A stretch of 64,000 nucleotides of DNA. Origin: Burkholderiales bacterium (GTDB lineage Bacteria; Pseudomonadota; Gammaproteobacteria; Burkholderiales; Burkholderiaceae_C). The translations under genes and the position numbers were made by a program. The stretch lies in assembly GCA_028868995.1 (NCBI GenBank), contig JAGWTH010000002.1:124001-188000 (forward strand), given 5' to 3'. Each line of letters begins with the position of its first letter. Within the stretch, counting starts at the first letter, position 1. Below the pieces are notes generated by a model. It saw nothing but the letters and a program-made list of their open reading frames with translations. It did no database searches and was not told the DNA's origin. Positions 1 through 7,651 of this stretch are shown here, piece after piece.

Positions 1-685
1 CGGGATGGCGCTTCGCCCCGGTGATGGCCAGCAGCTTGAGCTTGCCGCTGTGGATGTTGCCGGTGGCCGCGGGCAGGCCGTCGAACATCAGCTGCACCTG
101 GTCGCCCACGAGGTCGCCGTAGGGACTGTTGCTGTTGTAGGGCACGAAGGCGAGCCGGGCGCCGGTGGCGGCGGCGAACCACAGCCCCGACAGGTGCGAG
201 TAGCTGCCGACGCCCTGGGTGGCCACGTTCACCGACTGCGGGTCCTTCTTCAGCAGCGCCAACAGTTCCACGGCATTCTTCGCCGGCACCTTCGGGTTGG
301 CGACCAGGCCGGTGTTGAGCGCGCCCAGCAGGCTGACCGGGATGAAGTCCTTCTCCGCGTTGAACGGCAGCTTCGTGTACAGGTAGGGCACCGTCGACAG
401 CGTGCTGGTGGTGCCGATGTACAGCGTGTAGCCGTCGGGAGCGGCCTTGGCCGCCGCCTCGGTGCCGATGATGCCGGAGGCGCCCGGCTTGTTGTCGACG
501 TAGACGGTCTGCCCGAGCAGCTTCGTCAGCTCCACGGCCAGTTCGCGGGCGTTCGCGTCGGGACCGGTGCCCGCGGCGAAGGGCGCGATGATGCGCACCG
601 GCTTGGTGGGCCAGGCCTGGGCCAGGCCCAGGGCCGGCAGCAGGGCGAGCGCGGCCGCGCCCGCGAGGAATCGCAGAGCTTTCAT
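1..685 (-). CDS. Bug-family tripartite tricarboxylate transporter receptor, 3' end outside window
   Basis: Periplasmic solute-binding receptor of the Bug/TctC family, which captures small carboxylates for a TctAB permease or acts in sensing. The reading frame starts at an ATG at 685, behind an AGGAGACACC ribosome site, and stays open to base 1, so about 228 of the usual 320 residues are visible. The N-terminus is a signal peptide ending near LGLAQA. The family hallmarks VRIIAPFAAG, VDNKPGASG and PDGYTL follow in the usual order. It is the last gene of the leftward arm, after the FAH gene. No tctA or tctB lies in the window, so this is an orphan receptor whose ligand cannot be read from sequence. 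The ORF track lists only antisense shadows here because the gene is cut. Confidence 0.9.
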   Translation of the reverse strand, partial: MKALRFLAGAAALALLPALGLAQAWPTKPVRIIAPFAAGTGPDANARELAVELTKLLGQTVYVDNKPGASGIIGTEAAAKAAPDGYTLYIGTTSTLSTVPYLYTKLPFNAEKDFIPVSLLGALNTGLVANPKVPAKNAVELLALLKKDPQSVNVATQGVGSYSHLSGLWFAAATGARLAFVPYNSNSPYGDLVGDQVQLMFDGLPAATGNIHSGKLKLLAITGAKRHP

Positions 686-715
686 GGTGTCTCCTGGTCG
701 GGGTCGGGTGGGGGA

Positions 716-1567
716 TCAGTCCTCGTCGGCGACCGGGTTGCGCAGCACGCCGATGCGGTCCACCTCGATCTCGACGACGTCGCCGGCCTTCATCCACACC
801 GGCGGCTGGCGGCGCGCGCCGACGCCGCCCGGCGTGCCGGTGACGATCACGTCGCCGGGCTGCAGCGGCGCGATGGTGGACAAGTAGGCGATCTGCCGGG
901 CGATGCCGTGGATCATCATGTCGGTGGTGGCGCGCTGCATCTCGCGGCCGTTCAGGCGGGTGAGCAGGGTCATGGGCGTGCCGAACGGGATCTCGTCGGC
1001 CGTCACCATCCAGGGGCCGAAGCCGCCGGTGCGCCAGAAGTTCTTGCCCGGCACCCACTGCGAGGTGTGGCGCTGCCAGTCGCGCACGCTGCCGTCGTTG
1101 TAGCAGGCGTAGCCCGCGATGTGCCGCGCGGCGTCCGCCTCGGCGATGCGCCGGCCGCCGCGGCCGATGATCACCGCGATCTCGGCCTCGTAGTCGAGCT
1201 GCACCGACTCCTTCGGCCGCACGATGGGCTGGCCGTGCCCGACCTGCGAATCCGCCACGCGCAGGAAGAAGGTCGGCTGCTCGGTGACTTCGCGGTTCGT
1301 CTCCCGCACGTGCTCGTGGTAGTTGAGGCCGCAGCACCAGATCTTGCCCGGCTGCGGGATCACGGGCAGCAGCGTCACGTCCGCCAGCGCGAAGTCCGCC
1401 TTGCGGCCGGCCGCGAGGCGTGCCGCCTCGCCCACCGCGTCGGCGGCCAGCAGCGCCTTCAGGTCGGCGTGGCGGCCCCCGAAGGCCGCGCCCAGGTCCA
1501 CGATGCCGTCGGCCGCGACGGCGCCGAAGCCTGCGCGGCCCTGCCGCTCGAAGCTCACCAGTTTCAT
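716..1567 (-). CDS. fumarylacetoacetate hydrolase (FAH) family protein
   Basis: A 283-residue FAH-superfamily enzyme; the family hydrolyses or decarboxylates beta-diketo acids and hydrates 2-oxo-dienoates late in aromatic meta-cleavage routes. The metal-binding acidic cluster is visible in LDYEAEIAVIIGRGG, followed by the family's NDGSVRDWQ segment and a C-terminal VTGTPGGVG loop. The ORF track extends 48 residues upstream, but that part is low-complexity and covers the intergenic spacer; MKLVSFERQGR at 1567 matches the usual FAH beginning, so I took that start. It follows the enoyl-CoA hydratase on the same strand, with the oppositely oriented VOC gene between them. The substrate is undetermined. 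Confidence 0.88.
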   Translation of the reverse strand: MKLVSFERQGRAGFGAVAADGIVDLGAAFGGRHADLKALLAADAVGEAARLAAGRKADFALADVTLLPVIPQPGKIWCCGLNYHEHVRETNREVTEQPTFFLRVADSQVGHGQPIVRPKESVQLDYEAEIAVIIGRGGRRIAEADAARHIAGYACYNDGSVRDWQRHTSQWVPGKNFWRTGGFGPWMVTADEIPFGTPMTLLTRLNGREMQRATTDMMIHGIARQIAYLSTIAPLQPGDVIVTGTPGGVGARRQPPVWMKAGDVVEIEVDRIGVLRNPVADED

Positions 1568-1658
1568 TCTCGAAGGCCTTTCGTCATGAATTGCAAAATC
1601 CCAATATTCGAGATTTAATGACGAACCTCCGCGATCTGTCAACCTCCTGGAAATCCCC
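1568..1658. promoter_or_regulatory. Divergent FAH/VOC intergenic region with long-spaced inverted repeat
   Basis: This 91-base spacer is much more AT-rich than its surroundings and must hold both divergent promoters. It contains TCGTCAT (1581-1587) and its exact complement ATGACGA (1618-1624), separated by 30 bases. Nested between them are AAATC and GATTT arms around CAATATTCGA. This could be a paired half-site arrangement for a regulator. I cannot assign a protein; the TCGTCA half-site is also the arm of the palindromes near the TetR gene at 38 kb, which may be coincidence. Confidence 0.4.
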
Positions 1659-2207
1659 ATGACCCGCCCCGGCTTCCGCTTCAGCCACTTCGGCATGTTC
1701 GTCAACGACATCCCGAAGCTGGAGGATTTCTACGTGCGCCTCCTGGACTTCACCGTGACCGACCGCGGGCAGCTGCCCGGTCCGCACGGTCCGATGGACC
1801 TGGTGTTCCTCAGCCGCGACCCGGACGAGCACCACCAGCTGGTGCTGATCTCGGGCCGGCCGAAGGAACTGGCGTTCAACCCGATCAACCAGGTCTCGCT
1901 GAAGGCCGACAGCCTGGCCACGCTGTGCGCCATGTACCGCATGCTGATCGCCGAGCGGCTGCCGGACATCGCGCCGGTCACGCACGGCAACGCGGTGTCG
2001 GTCTACGTGCCGGACCCCGAGGGCAACCGGCTGGAGCTGTACTTCGACCTGCCCTGGTACGTGTCGCAGCCGATGCGCGTGCCGGTGGACCTGGACGACG
2101 AGGCCACGCTGATGCAGCGGCTGGAGGCGCATGCGCGCACGCTGCCGGGCTTCCGGCCGCGGTCCGAGTGGCGCGCCGAGATGGCGCGCCGCATGGGGGT
2201 GGAGTAG
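1659..2207 (+). CDS. VOC (glyoxalase/extradiol dioxygenase fold) family protein
   Basis: A 182-residue protein of the vicinal oxygen chelate superfamily, which includes type I extradiol dioxygenases and glyoxalases. It opens with FRFSHFGMFVNDIPKLEDFY, the classic first beta-alpha-beta module. The expected metal triad can be read as H10, H58 or H59 (in DEHHQLVL) and E126 (in EGNRLELYFD), so it is likely a functional metalloenzyme with one pair of modules. It is the only rightward gene among the leftward genes here and is divergent from the FAH gene. Ring cleavage, isomerisation or lactone chemistry are all possible; sequence alone does not decide. Confidence 0.85.
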   Translation: MTRPGFRFSHFGMFVNDIPKLEDFYVRLLDFTVTDRGQLPGPHGPMDLVFLSRDPDEHHQLVLISGRPKELAFNPINQVSLKADSLATLCAMYRMLIAERLPDIAPVTHGNAVSVYVPDPEGNRLELYFDLPWYVSQPMRVPVDLDDEATLMQRLEAHARTLPGFRPRSEWRAEMARRMGVE

Positions 2208-2222
2208 CTTCGGGCGGGCGGC

Positions 2223-3005
2223 TCAGCGGCCCTGGAAGCGCGGGCGGCGCCGCTCCTGCCAGGCGCGCGTGCCCTCGCGCAGGTCCTCGGACGCCTGGGC
2301 GCGCGCGATGTCGTGGGCGATGGCATCCGGATCGGGCCGGCCGCGCGCGATGGCGCCGATGTTTCGCTTCATCGGCAGCAGCGCCAGCGGCGCCATGGCC
2401 GCCAGGTCCGCCGTCATCGATTCGAGTTCGCGGGCCAGCGCGTGAACATCGGGCAGCAGCCGGTCTACCATGCCGGCGGCCAGCATGGCCTGCCCGTCGA
2501 ACTTCTCGGCCAGCAGCATCACCCGCCGGGTGACCGATCCTCCCAGCAGCGCGACGTAGCGCTCCAGGCCGCCCCGGTAGTAGTGCAGGCCCAGGCGCGC
2601 GGCCGGCACCCTCAGTTCGCTGTCGGCCACGGCCAGGCGGAAATCGCAGGCCAGCACCAGGTCGGTGGCGCCGCCGTACACGCCGCCCTGCAATGCAGCG
2701 ACCGTGACCGGCCGAGCCGCCTCGATGCGATCGGCCAGCTGCTCGAACAGCTGGCCGGCGTCGGCGCCGCGCTCGCCCATGGCGTTCAGGTCGAAGCCGG
2801 CACAGAAGCTGGACCCCTCGGCGACGAAGCGCAGCACCAGCACCTCCTCGCGCGCCTGCACGGCGGCGAGGTGCGCGTGCAGGGCCTGCAGGTCGTCCAT
2901 TCCCAGGCGGTTGGCCTGCTGCGGCCGCCGCAGGGCGATGGTCGCCACGGGCCCTTCGATGCGCAGCGAGGGAACCTCCCCGCGCGCGCCCTCAGCGCCA
3001 GCCAT
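2223..3005 (-). CDS. enoyl-CoA hydratase/isomerase family protein
   Basis: A 260-residue crotonase-fold enzyme acting on acyl-CoA thioesters. The first oxyanion-hole segment is seen in FCAGFDLNAMG and the second in GGVYGGATDLVLACDF. The typical catalytic glutamate region reads LRVPAARLGLHYY, with no obvious Glu at the usual second position, so the exact reaction (hydratase, isomerase or hydrolase) is uncertain. I chose the ATG at 3005: it overlaps the stop of the upstream RraA-like gene by 14 bases, and the ORF-track extension further upstream only reads antisense-like arginine-rich sequence. It sits at the end of the tightly coupled aldolase-like trio. Confidence 0.85.
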   Translation of the reverse strand: MAGAEGARGEVPSLRIEGPVATIALRRPQQANRLGMDDLQALHAHLAAVQAREEVLVLRFVAEGSSFCAGFDLNAMGERGADAGQLFEQLADRIEAARPVTVAALQGGVYGGATDLVLACDFRLAVADSELRVPAARLGLHYYRGGLERYVALLGGSVTRRVMLLAEKFDGQAMLAAGMVDRLLPDVHALARELESMTADLAAMAPLALLPMKRNIGAIARGRPDPDAIAHDIARAQASEDLREGTRAWQERRRPRFQGR

Positions 3006-3654
3006 AGACGTCCAGCGTGCTCTCGCCCGCGCGCAGCCGCTCGAGGATCGCGGCCTCCTGCGCCTCGCGCGTACTTGCCGCCGCGAGGATGCCTTCGATG
3101 CGTTCGCGGGGCAGCGCGACCACCCCGTCGCCGTCGCCGACCACCAGGTCGCCCGCATGAACGACGACGTCGCCCATGGTGACCGGATGGTTGATCCAGC
3201 CCATCGCGGCGAAGTCCTTGCCGGTGCCGCGGATGCACAGGCCGCGCGCGAACACGGGGAAGCCCATCTGCGACAGCAGCGCTCCGTCGCGCACGCAGCC
3301 GTCGATGACCAGGCCGCCGAGTCCGCGCGCCTGCGCCATGGTCGCCATGACCTCGCCCCAGTAACCGTGCTCGTGGGCGCCGCCGCAGAACACCACCAGC
3401 ACGTCGCCGGGCCGCGCGATGTCCAGGGCCCGGTGCAGCCAGAGGTTGTCCCCTGGAGGCGAATGGACCGTCAACGCGGGACCGGCCAGGCGGAAGGCCG
3501 GAGCGACTGGCCGGATCGCCGAGGGCAGGGCGCCGACCTTGCCGCCCGCCTCGTGCAGGGTGGCCGTGGGCAGGCGCGCGGCGGCGCGCACCAGGTCCGG
3601 CGGGACCCGGGGGACGTCGGTGCGCGTGGTCAGCGCGGGGTCGCAGCGCTTCAT
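2992..3654 (-). CDS. RraA/HMG-CHA aldolase-like protein 1
   Basis: A 220-residue member of the RraA-like fold family, which contains class II 4-hydroxy-4-methyl-2-oxoglutarate / 4-carboxy-4-hydroxy-2-oxoadipate aldolases (LigK, GalC, ProA). The aldolase signature is present: HGYWGEVMATMAQARG followed by GLVIDGCVRDGALLS, with the conserved Arg-Asp pair that binds substrate and metal. Those enzymes split the hydrated ring-cleavage product to pyruvate plus oxaloacetate or pyruvate. It is translationally coupled to its paralogue (4-base overlap) and to the hydratase downstream. Given the LigB-like and LigJ-like proteins nearby, an aldolase role is more likely than RNase E inhibition. Confidence 0.85.
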   Translation of the reverse strand: MKRCDPALTTRTDVPRVPPDLVRAAARLPTATLHEAGGKVGALPSAIRPVAPAFRLAGPALTVHSPPGDNLWLHRALDIARPGDVLVVFCGGAHEHGYWGEVMATMAQARGLGGLVIDGCVRDGALLSQMGFPVFARGLCIRGTGKDFAAMGWINHPVTMGDVVVHAGDLVVGDGDGVVALPRERIEGILAAASTREAQEAAILERLRAGESTLDVYGWR

Positions 3655-4316
3655 GCGGCCTCGCGCGTCTGCAGCTGGTGGTAGCGGAAGGCCTTGCGCG
3701 CCTCGTCCAGGCGCATGCCGCCGCGCACCGCCTCGCGGATGCGCTCCTCCGCGGCCTCGATCGCTTCCGCGGTGTGCAGCACCCGGTCCTCGTGCGCGCT
3801 CGGGATCACGATCACGCCGTCGCCGTCGCCCTTGACCAGGTCGCCGGGCGCGACGCGCGCGTCGCCGATGTTCACCGGAACGCCGGTCGCCTCCACCTGC
3901 ACCCGGTCCTTGCCGGTGCGCATCCAGTGGCCCTTGCTGAAGATCGGGTAGCCCAGCGTGCGGCACAGGTGCGTGTCGCGGCAGATCCCGTCGATCAGCG
4001 TGCCGGCGATGCCGCGGCGGTGCGCGATCTCGGTGAGGATGTCGCCCCACACGGTGGCGTTGTCGCGTCCGCCGTTGTCCAGGACGATGACGCTGCCGGG
4101 CGGCACGTCGTCGATGTAGTCGCCCACGGTGCCGGGCGGGTTGCCGGCCGGTCCGTACAGCAGCGTCCAGGCGCGACCGGCCATGCGGAAGGAAGGGTCG
4201 CGCGGCTGGATGCGGTGGCACTGGCCGGCGATGCCCAGCCGGTCGAGCGCGTCGCTCAGGGTCGCGGTGTCCAGCTTCGCGGCGCGCGCGACGTTGCGGT
4301 CTTGTTCGGTCGTCAT
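3651..4316 (-). CDS. RraA/HMG-CHA aldolase-like protein 2
   Basis: A 221-residue RraA-fold protein, second of three in a row. It has the full aldolase-type core ATVWGDILTEIAHRRG and IDGICRDTHLCRTLGYPIF, including the Arg-Asp pair and an acidic residue after WG. Its start overlaps the third paralogue's stop by four bases, and its stop overlaps the first paralogue's start by four, so the three are almost certainly cotranslated. The paralogues are clearly divergent from one another outside the core, which argues against a recent tandem duplication and for different substrates or a hetero-oligomer. The family normally forms hexamers built from trimers. Confidence 0.86.
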   Translation of the reverse strand: MTTEQDRNVARAAKLDTATLSDALDRLGIAGQCHRIQPRDPSFRMAGRAWTLLYGPAGNPPGTVGDYIDDVPPGSVIVLDNGGRDNATVWGDILTEIAHRRGIAGTLIDGICRDTHLCRTLGYPIFSKGHWMRTGKDRVQVEATGVPVNIGDARVAPGDLVKGDGDGVIVIPSAHEDRVLHTAEAIEAAEERIREAVRGGMRLDEARKAFRYHQLQTREAA

Positions 4317-5011
4317 CGGGATTCCTGTTCGAGCATGTGTTCGTAGTTGCCGCCCATCACGTCGGCGATCGGCGTGCCGGCCAGGATGGCCTTGGCCATC
4401 GCGGCCTCCTTGGCGACGATGGCCTCGGCGGTCTCCAGCACGCGTTCGACGGCCGCGGCGGCGATGAAGATCACCGCGCTGCGGTCGGCCAGCACGTAGT
4501 CGCCGGGATGGACTGTCACCGTGCCGCCCGCGTCGGGGCCGGCGCCGATGGTGACGGGCACCTGCGTTCCCAGTTCCACCACGCGGCCGCGCGCGGTGCG
4601 CGAGGTGAGGCTGCGCGCGAAGATGGGGAAGCCGTAGGCGATGGCTTCGTCGACGTCCCGCAGCGGACCGTCGGCCACCACCCCTTCGACGCCGCGCGCC
4701 CGCGCGCCGAGCGTGAGCAGCCCGCCCCAGCAGCCGGCCTCCACCCCGCTGCGCTGTTCCACCACGATGATCCGTCCCGGGCCGGCGGCGGCGATGGCGC
4801 TGCAGCCCAGGTGCACGGGGGGGCCGGGCGGGCGCTCGCCCGGTCCCACCTTCATCGTCACGGCACGGCCGGCGACGCGGCCGCCGCCCTGTTCGGGGCC
4901 GCTGCGCTGCGCCAGGCCGGTGACCACGCCGGGCAGGCCCAGCTTGTCGAGGGCGTCGGAGACGGCGCAGGCATCGAGCCGGCGCAGCCTTTGCACGAAA
5001 GGATCGTTCAT
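4313..5011 (-). CDS. RraA/HMG-CHA aldolase-like protein 3
   Basis: A 232-residue RraA-fold protein, first of the trio in transcription order. It keeps the Arg-Asp pair in VADGPLRDVDEAIAYGFPIF, but the segment that reads WGE or WGD in its paralogues is WGGLLTLGARARG here, so one acidic group is missing. It begins five bases after the LigB-like dioxygenase stop, an arrangement consistent with consecutive pathway steps. The start at 5011 (MNDPFVQRLRRL) was chosen because the longer ORF overlaps the dioxygenase in another frame. It may be a catalytically altered subunit or an aldolase with a different metal shell. Confidence 0.83.
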   Translation of the reverse strand: MNDPFVQRLRRLDACAVSDALDKLGLPGVVTGLAQRSGPEQGGGRVAGRAVTMKVGPGERPPGPPVHLGCSAIAAAGPGRIIVVEQRSGVEAGCWGGLLTLGARARGVEGVVADGPLRDVDEAIAYGFPIFARSLTSRTARGRVVELGTQVPVTIGAGPDAGGTVTVHPGDYVLADRSAVIFIAAAAVERVLETAEAIVAKEAAMAKAILAGTPIADVMGGNYEHMLEQESR

Positions 5012-5016
5012 GGTGT

Positions 5017-6018
5017 TCAGTCCAGGGTTTTCCAGGCGGCGAAGGCCAGGCCGGTGCCGGTGAGGGCCGGCGTGCGGTAGCCGGGGATGTATTCCAGCCA
5101 GTCGAGGTCGAGGTCGCGCGCCATCTCGCCCACGACCAGCCAGTTGCGGATCTCGGAGCTGCCGGCCTGCAGCCGCTTCGGGTCGAGGGCGGCGAGCGCC
5201 GCGCTGTCCTTGCGCCGGATGGCGGAGACCACCTGCTGGTCCAGCTCCTCGTCGACCACGAAGTGGCTGAGGCCGCCGGAGGCGATCACGCCCACGCGCA
5301 GGTCCTGCGGCCACTGCGCGACCAGCCCGCGCAGCGCGCTGCCCAGCGCGACGCAGCGGCGCGGCGTGGGCTGGTTGGGCGGGTCGAAGGTGTTCAGGAT
5401 GACCGGCACCACCGGCACGACGTGCTCGCCGAGCAGGCGCCGGTGCACGAACTGGAAGGCGTGGCCCTCGAACTGGCCCGGCTCCAGCCCGTCGAGCGCG
5501 GCGATGTCGAAGTCGCGGTCGCACAGCTGGCGCACCAGCCATTCCGCGAGGTCCGCGCGCACCGGGTAGTCGCGATCGCGATCGGGCTCGTGCCGCCACA
5601 TGCGCGCCGACTTGGGCCAGGGATCGGCGGGCGAGGCCGGCTCGCGCGCCGTGTTGCGGATCGTCGGGCCCCAGTAGATCGCGATCGCCGGGTTGTTGGT
5701 GGTGCGGAACAGCTCGGTCTGGTCGTCGCCCACGATCACCAGCACGTCCAGGCGGGCGTCGCGGATGCGTTGCGCAAGGTGGTCCATCGCGGCCTGGGCC
5801 GCATCGAAGCGCTCGCCCATCTTCTCCGGCGTGACCATCGTCTCGCTGTCCGGCGGCGCGGCCGCGAGCAGGGCGGCGTAGTCGGTCTTGCGGCCGGTGC
5901 GGTCGTAGTAGTGCGGGTTCTTCGGGTCGATGAGCCTGAAGCCGTGCTGCCAGTCCTCGCGGCGGGCGACGAGCATGATGCTGTGGGAGGAGCCGAAGGC
6001 GGCGACCAGTCTGGCCAT
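5017..6018 (-). CDS. LigB-type (class III) extradiol ring-cleavage dioxygenase-like protein
   Basis: A 333-residue protein resembling the catalytic beta subunit of protocatechuate 4,5-dioxygenase. The expected first iron ligand is H12 in FGSSHSIML; the catalytic histidine lies in ASGGLSHFV (H252) and the carboxylate ligand in GSSEIRNWL (E289). Where LigB has its second histidine ligand in YNDH, this protein reads GDDQ (Q100). The stretch between the first and second ligand is about 40 residues longer than in LigB. No LigA-like small subunit is adjacent. Start at 6018 (MARLVAAFG) places H12 exactly as in LigB. Its neighbours, a hydratase-like and three aldolase-like proteins, fit a meta-cleavage route. 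Confidence 0.82.
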   Translation of the reverse strand: MARLVAAFGSSHSIMLVARREDWQHGFRLIDPKNPHYYDRTGRKTDYAALLAAAPPDSETMVTPEKMGERFDAAQAAMDHLAQRIRDARLDVLVIVGDDQTELFRTTNNPAIAIYWGPTIRNTAREPASPADPWPKSARMWRHEPDRDRDYPVRADLAEWLVRQLCDRDFDIAALDGLEPGQFEGHAFQFVHRRLLGEHVVPVVPVILNTFDPPNQPTPRRCVALGSALRGLVAQWPQDLRVGVIASGGLSHFVVDEELDQQVVSAIRRKDSAALAALDPKRLQAGSSEIRNWLVVGEMARDLDLDWLEYIPGYRTPALTGTGLAFAAWKTLD

Positions 6019-6043
6019 GGTAGGTTCCCGGGTTCCGGCGGTC

Positions 6044-7258
6044 TCAGACCACGAAGCGCTCGCGCAGCTGCGCGATGCGCTCCGGGGCATAGCCCAGTTC
6101 GTGGAGGATGGAATCGGTGTGCTCGCCCTGCTCGGGGGCGGGGTCGAGCGGGATGTCCGCGCGCGGGTGGCGCGAGAACTGCATCGGCAGGCCGACCAGC
6201 TCGATGTCGCCCAGCTGCGGATGGCGCATGGGCCGGGCGATGCCCAGGTGCCGCACCTGCGCATCCTGGAACACCTGGTCGACGCTGTGGATCGGCCCGC
6301 AGGGCACGCCGACCCCCAGCAGGCGGTCGGTCCAGTAGGCCGTGCTGTGCCGCTTCAGGCGCTCGCCGACGGCGGCGTTGACCCGCTCGCGGTTGCGCAC
6401 GCGCTCGGGGTCGGAGCCGAAGCCCGGCTCGTCCACCAGCTGCGGCGCGTCCAGCGCCTCGCACAGCCGCCTCCACATCGTCTGGCCGATCGCGGCGATG
6501 TTGATGTGGCCGTCGCTGGTGGCGAACACGCCGGTGGGCACCGTGAGGGGGTGCTCGTTGCCGGTGGCCAGTGGCACCTTGTGGTCCACCAGCCACTGCG
6601 CCGCCTGGAAGTCCAGCATGGCGATCTGCGCCTCCAGCAGCGAGGTCTGCACCCACTGGCCCTCGCCGGTGGCCTCGCGCTCCAGCAGCGCGGCCAGGAT
6701 GGCCTGGGCGCAGAAATGGCCGGCGCACAGGTCGGCGATGGGGATGCCGGCGCGCAGCGGTCCGTCGCCGGGCCGGCCGGTCACGCTCATGAGGCCGCCC
6801 ATGCCCTGGGCGATCGAGTCGAAACCGGGCCAGCCGGCCGCCGGGCCGTCCTGGCCGAAGCCGGAGATGCTGGCGTAGACCAGGCGCGGGTTCACCGCGC
6901 GCAGGTCGTCCGGGGCGATGCCGAGGCGGTGCTTGACGTCGGGGCGGTAGTTCTCGATGAACACGTCGGCCCGCCGCACCAGCGCGTGCAGGATCTCGCG
7001 GCCCTCGGGCGCCTTCATGTTGAGCGTGAGGCTTTCCTTGTTGCGGTGCAGGTTCTCGTAGTCGGCGCGGTTGTGGTCGCGCCCGCCGATCATGTCGTCG
7101 CCGCCCGGCGCGCCGGGCGGGATCTCCAGCTTGATGACGCGCGCTCCCAGGTCGGCGAACGTGCGCACCGCGGTCGGGCCGGCACGCACGCGCGAGGCGT
7201 CGAGCACGGTGAAGCGGGCCAGCGGGCCGGGGCGGCGGGATCCGTCGGCCTGGCTCAT
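6044..7258 (-). CDS. CaiB/BaiF family CoA-transferase (type III)
   Basis: A 404-residue type III CoA-transferase, which moves CoA between carboxylic acids through an aspartyl-CoA mixed anhydride. The catalytic aspartate is in PGFDSIAQGMGG. The N-terminal segment VLDASRVRAGPTAVRTFADLGARVIKLE and the later NIAAIGQTMWRRLCEAL are typical of the family, and the length is normal. The start at 7258 overlaps the DUF35 gene stop by four bases, showing coupling. It could activate the pathway substrate at the expense of a later acyl-CoA, alongside or instead of the ATP-dependent synthetase at the head of the arm. Donor and acceptor acids are unknown. Confidence 0.92.
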   Translation of the reverse strand: MSQADGSRRPGPLARFTVLDASRVRAGPTAVRTFADLGARVIKLEIPPGAPGGDDMIGGRDHNRADYENLHRNKESLTLNMKAPEGREILHALVRRADVFIENYRPDVKHRLGIAPDDLRAVNPRLVYASISGFGQDGPAAGWPGFDSIAQGMGGLMSVTGRPGDGPLRAGIPIADLCAGHFCAQAILAALLEREATGEGQWVQTSLLEAQIAMLDFQAAQWLVDHKVPLATGNEHPLTVPTGVFATSDGHINIAAIGQTMWRRLCEALDAPQLVDEPGFGSDPERVRNRERVNAAVGERLKRHSTAYWTDRLLGVGVPCGPIHSVDQVFQDAQVRHLGIARPMRHPQLGDIELVGLPMQFSRHPRADIPLDPAPEQGEHTDSILHELGYAPERIAQLRERFVV

Positions 7259-7647
7259 GCGGCGCCTTCCACGGGCGTGAACATGGGCACCGCGTGCCCG
7301 CCCTCGGAGGGCCGGAACACGACGCGCACCGCCTGGCCGATCGCGACGCGCGCGGGATCGCAGTCCACCAGGTTGGTCATCAGCGTCACGCCCTCGGCGA
7401 GCGTGACGTAGGCGAGGGTGTACGCCTCTTCGCCCTTGCCCATGGTGCTGAACGAATAGACGGTGCCGGTGCCCGCGGCCTCGGCCCACGCGGTGTCGTC
7501 GCTCAGGCAGAAGGGACAGATGGCGCGCGGGTAGTGGTGCACCCGGCCGCAGGCCTGGCACTTCTTCAGCACGAGCCGGCCTGCGTCGGCGGCCTGCCAG
7601 AAGGCAAGCGATTCGGGCAGTACCCGGGGTGCGGGGATCTTGCGCAT
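7255..7647 (-). CDS. Zn-ribbon/OB-fold (DUF35) protein, thiolase partner
   Basis: A 130-residue DUF35 protein. The rubredoxin-like zinc ribbon is clear in CQACGRVHHYPRAICPFC, two CxxC pairs 12 residues apart, and is followed by the OB-fold acyl-CoA binding part (GTVYSFSTMG...). These proteins form complexes with SCP2/Ltp2-type thiolases or aldol lyases and help bind acyl-CoA; they also partner MaoC-type hydratases. It lies four bases downstream of a thiolase gene on the same strand and overlaps the CoA-transferase start, exactly the context expected of an obligate partner subunit. Confidence 0.9.
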   Translation of the reverse strand: MRKIPAPRVLPESLAFWQAADAGRLVLKKCQACGRVHHYPRAICPFCLSDDTAWAEAAGTGTVYSFSTMGKGEEAYTLAYVTLAEGVTLMTNLVDCDPARVAIGQAVRVVFRPSEGGHAVPMFTPVEGAA

Positions 7648-7651
7648 GGGG

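Noticed and set aside
5-1618. 537-residue plus-strand ORF at the window start
   Set aside because: Antisense to the Bug receptor and FAH genes; low-complexity composition. The real Bug gene is missing from the track only because it is cut at base 1.
2992-5011. Annotation of the three RraA-fold proteins as RNase E activity regulators
   Set aside because: All keep the aldolase Arg-Asp pair and sit between a ring-cleavage dioxygenase and a hydratase; catabolic context favours aldolase-like roles.
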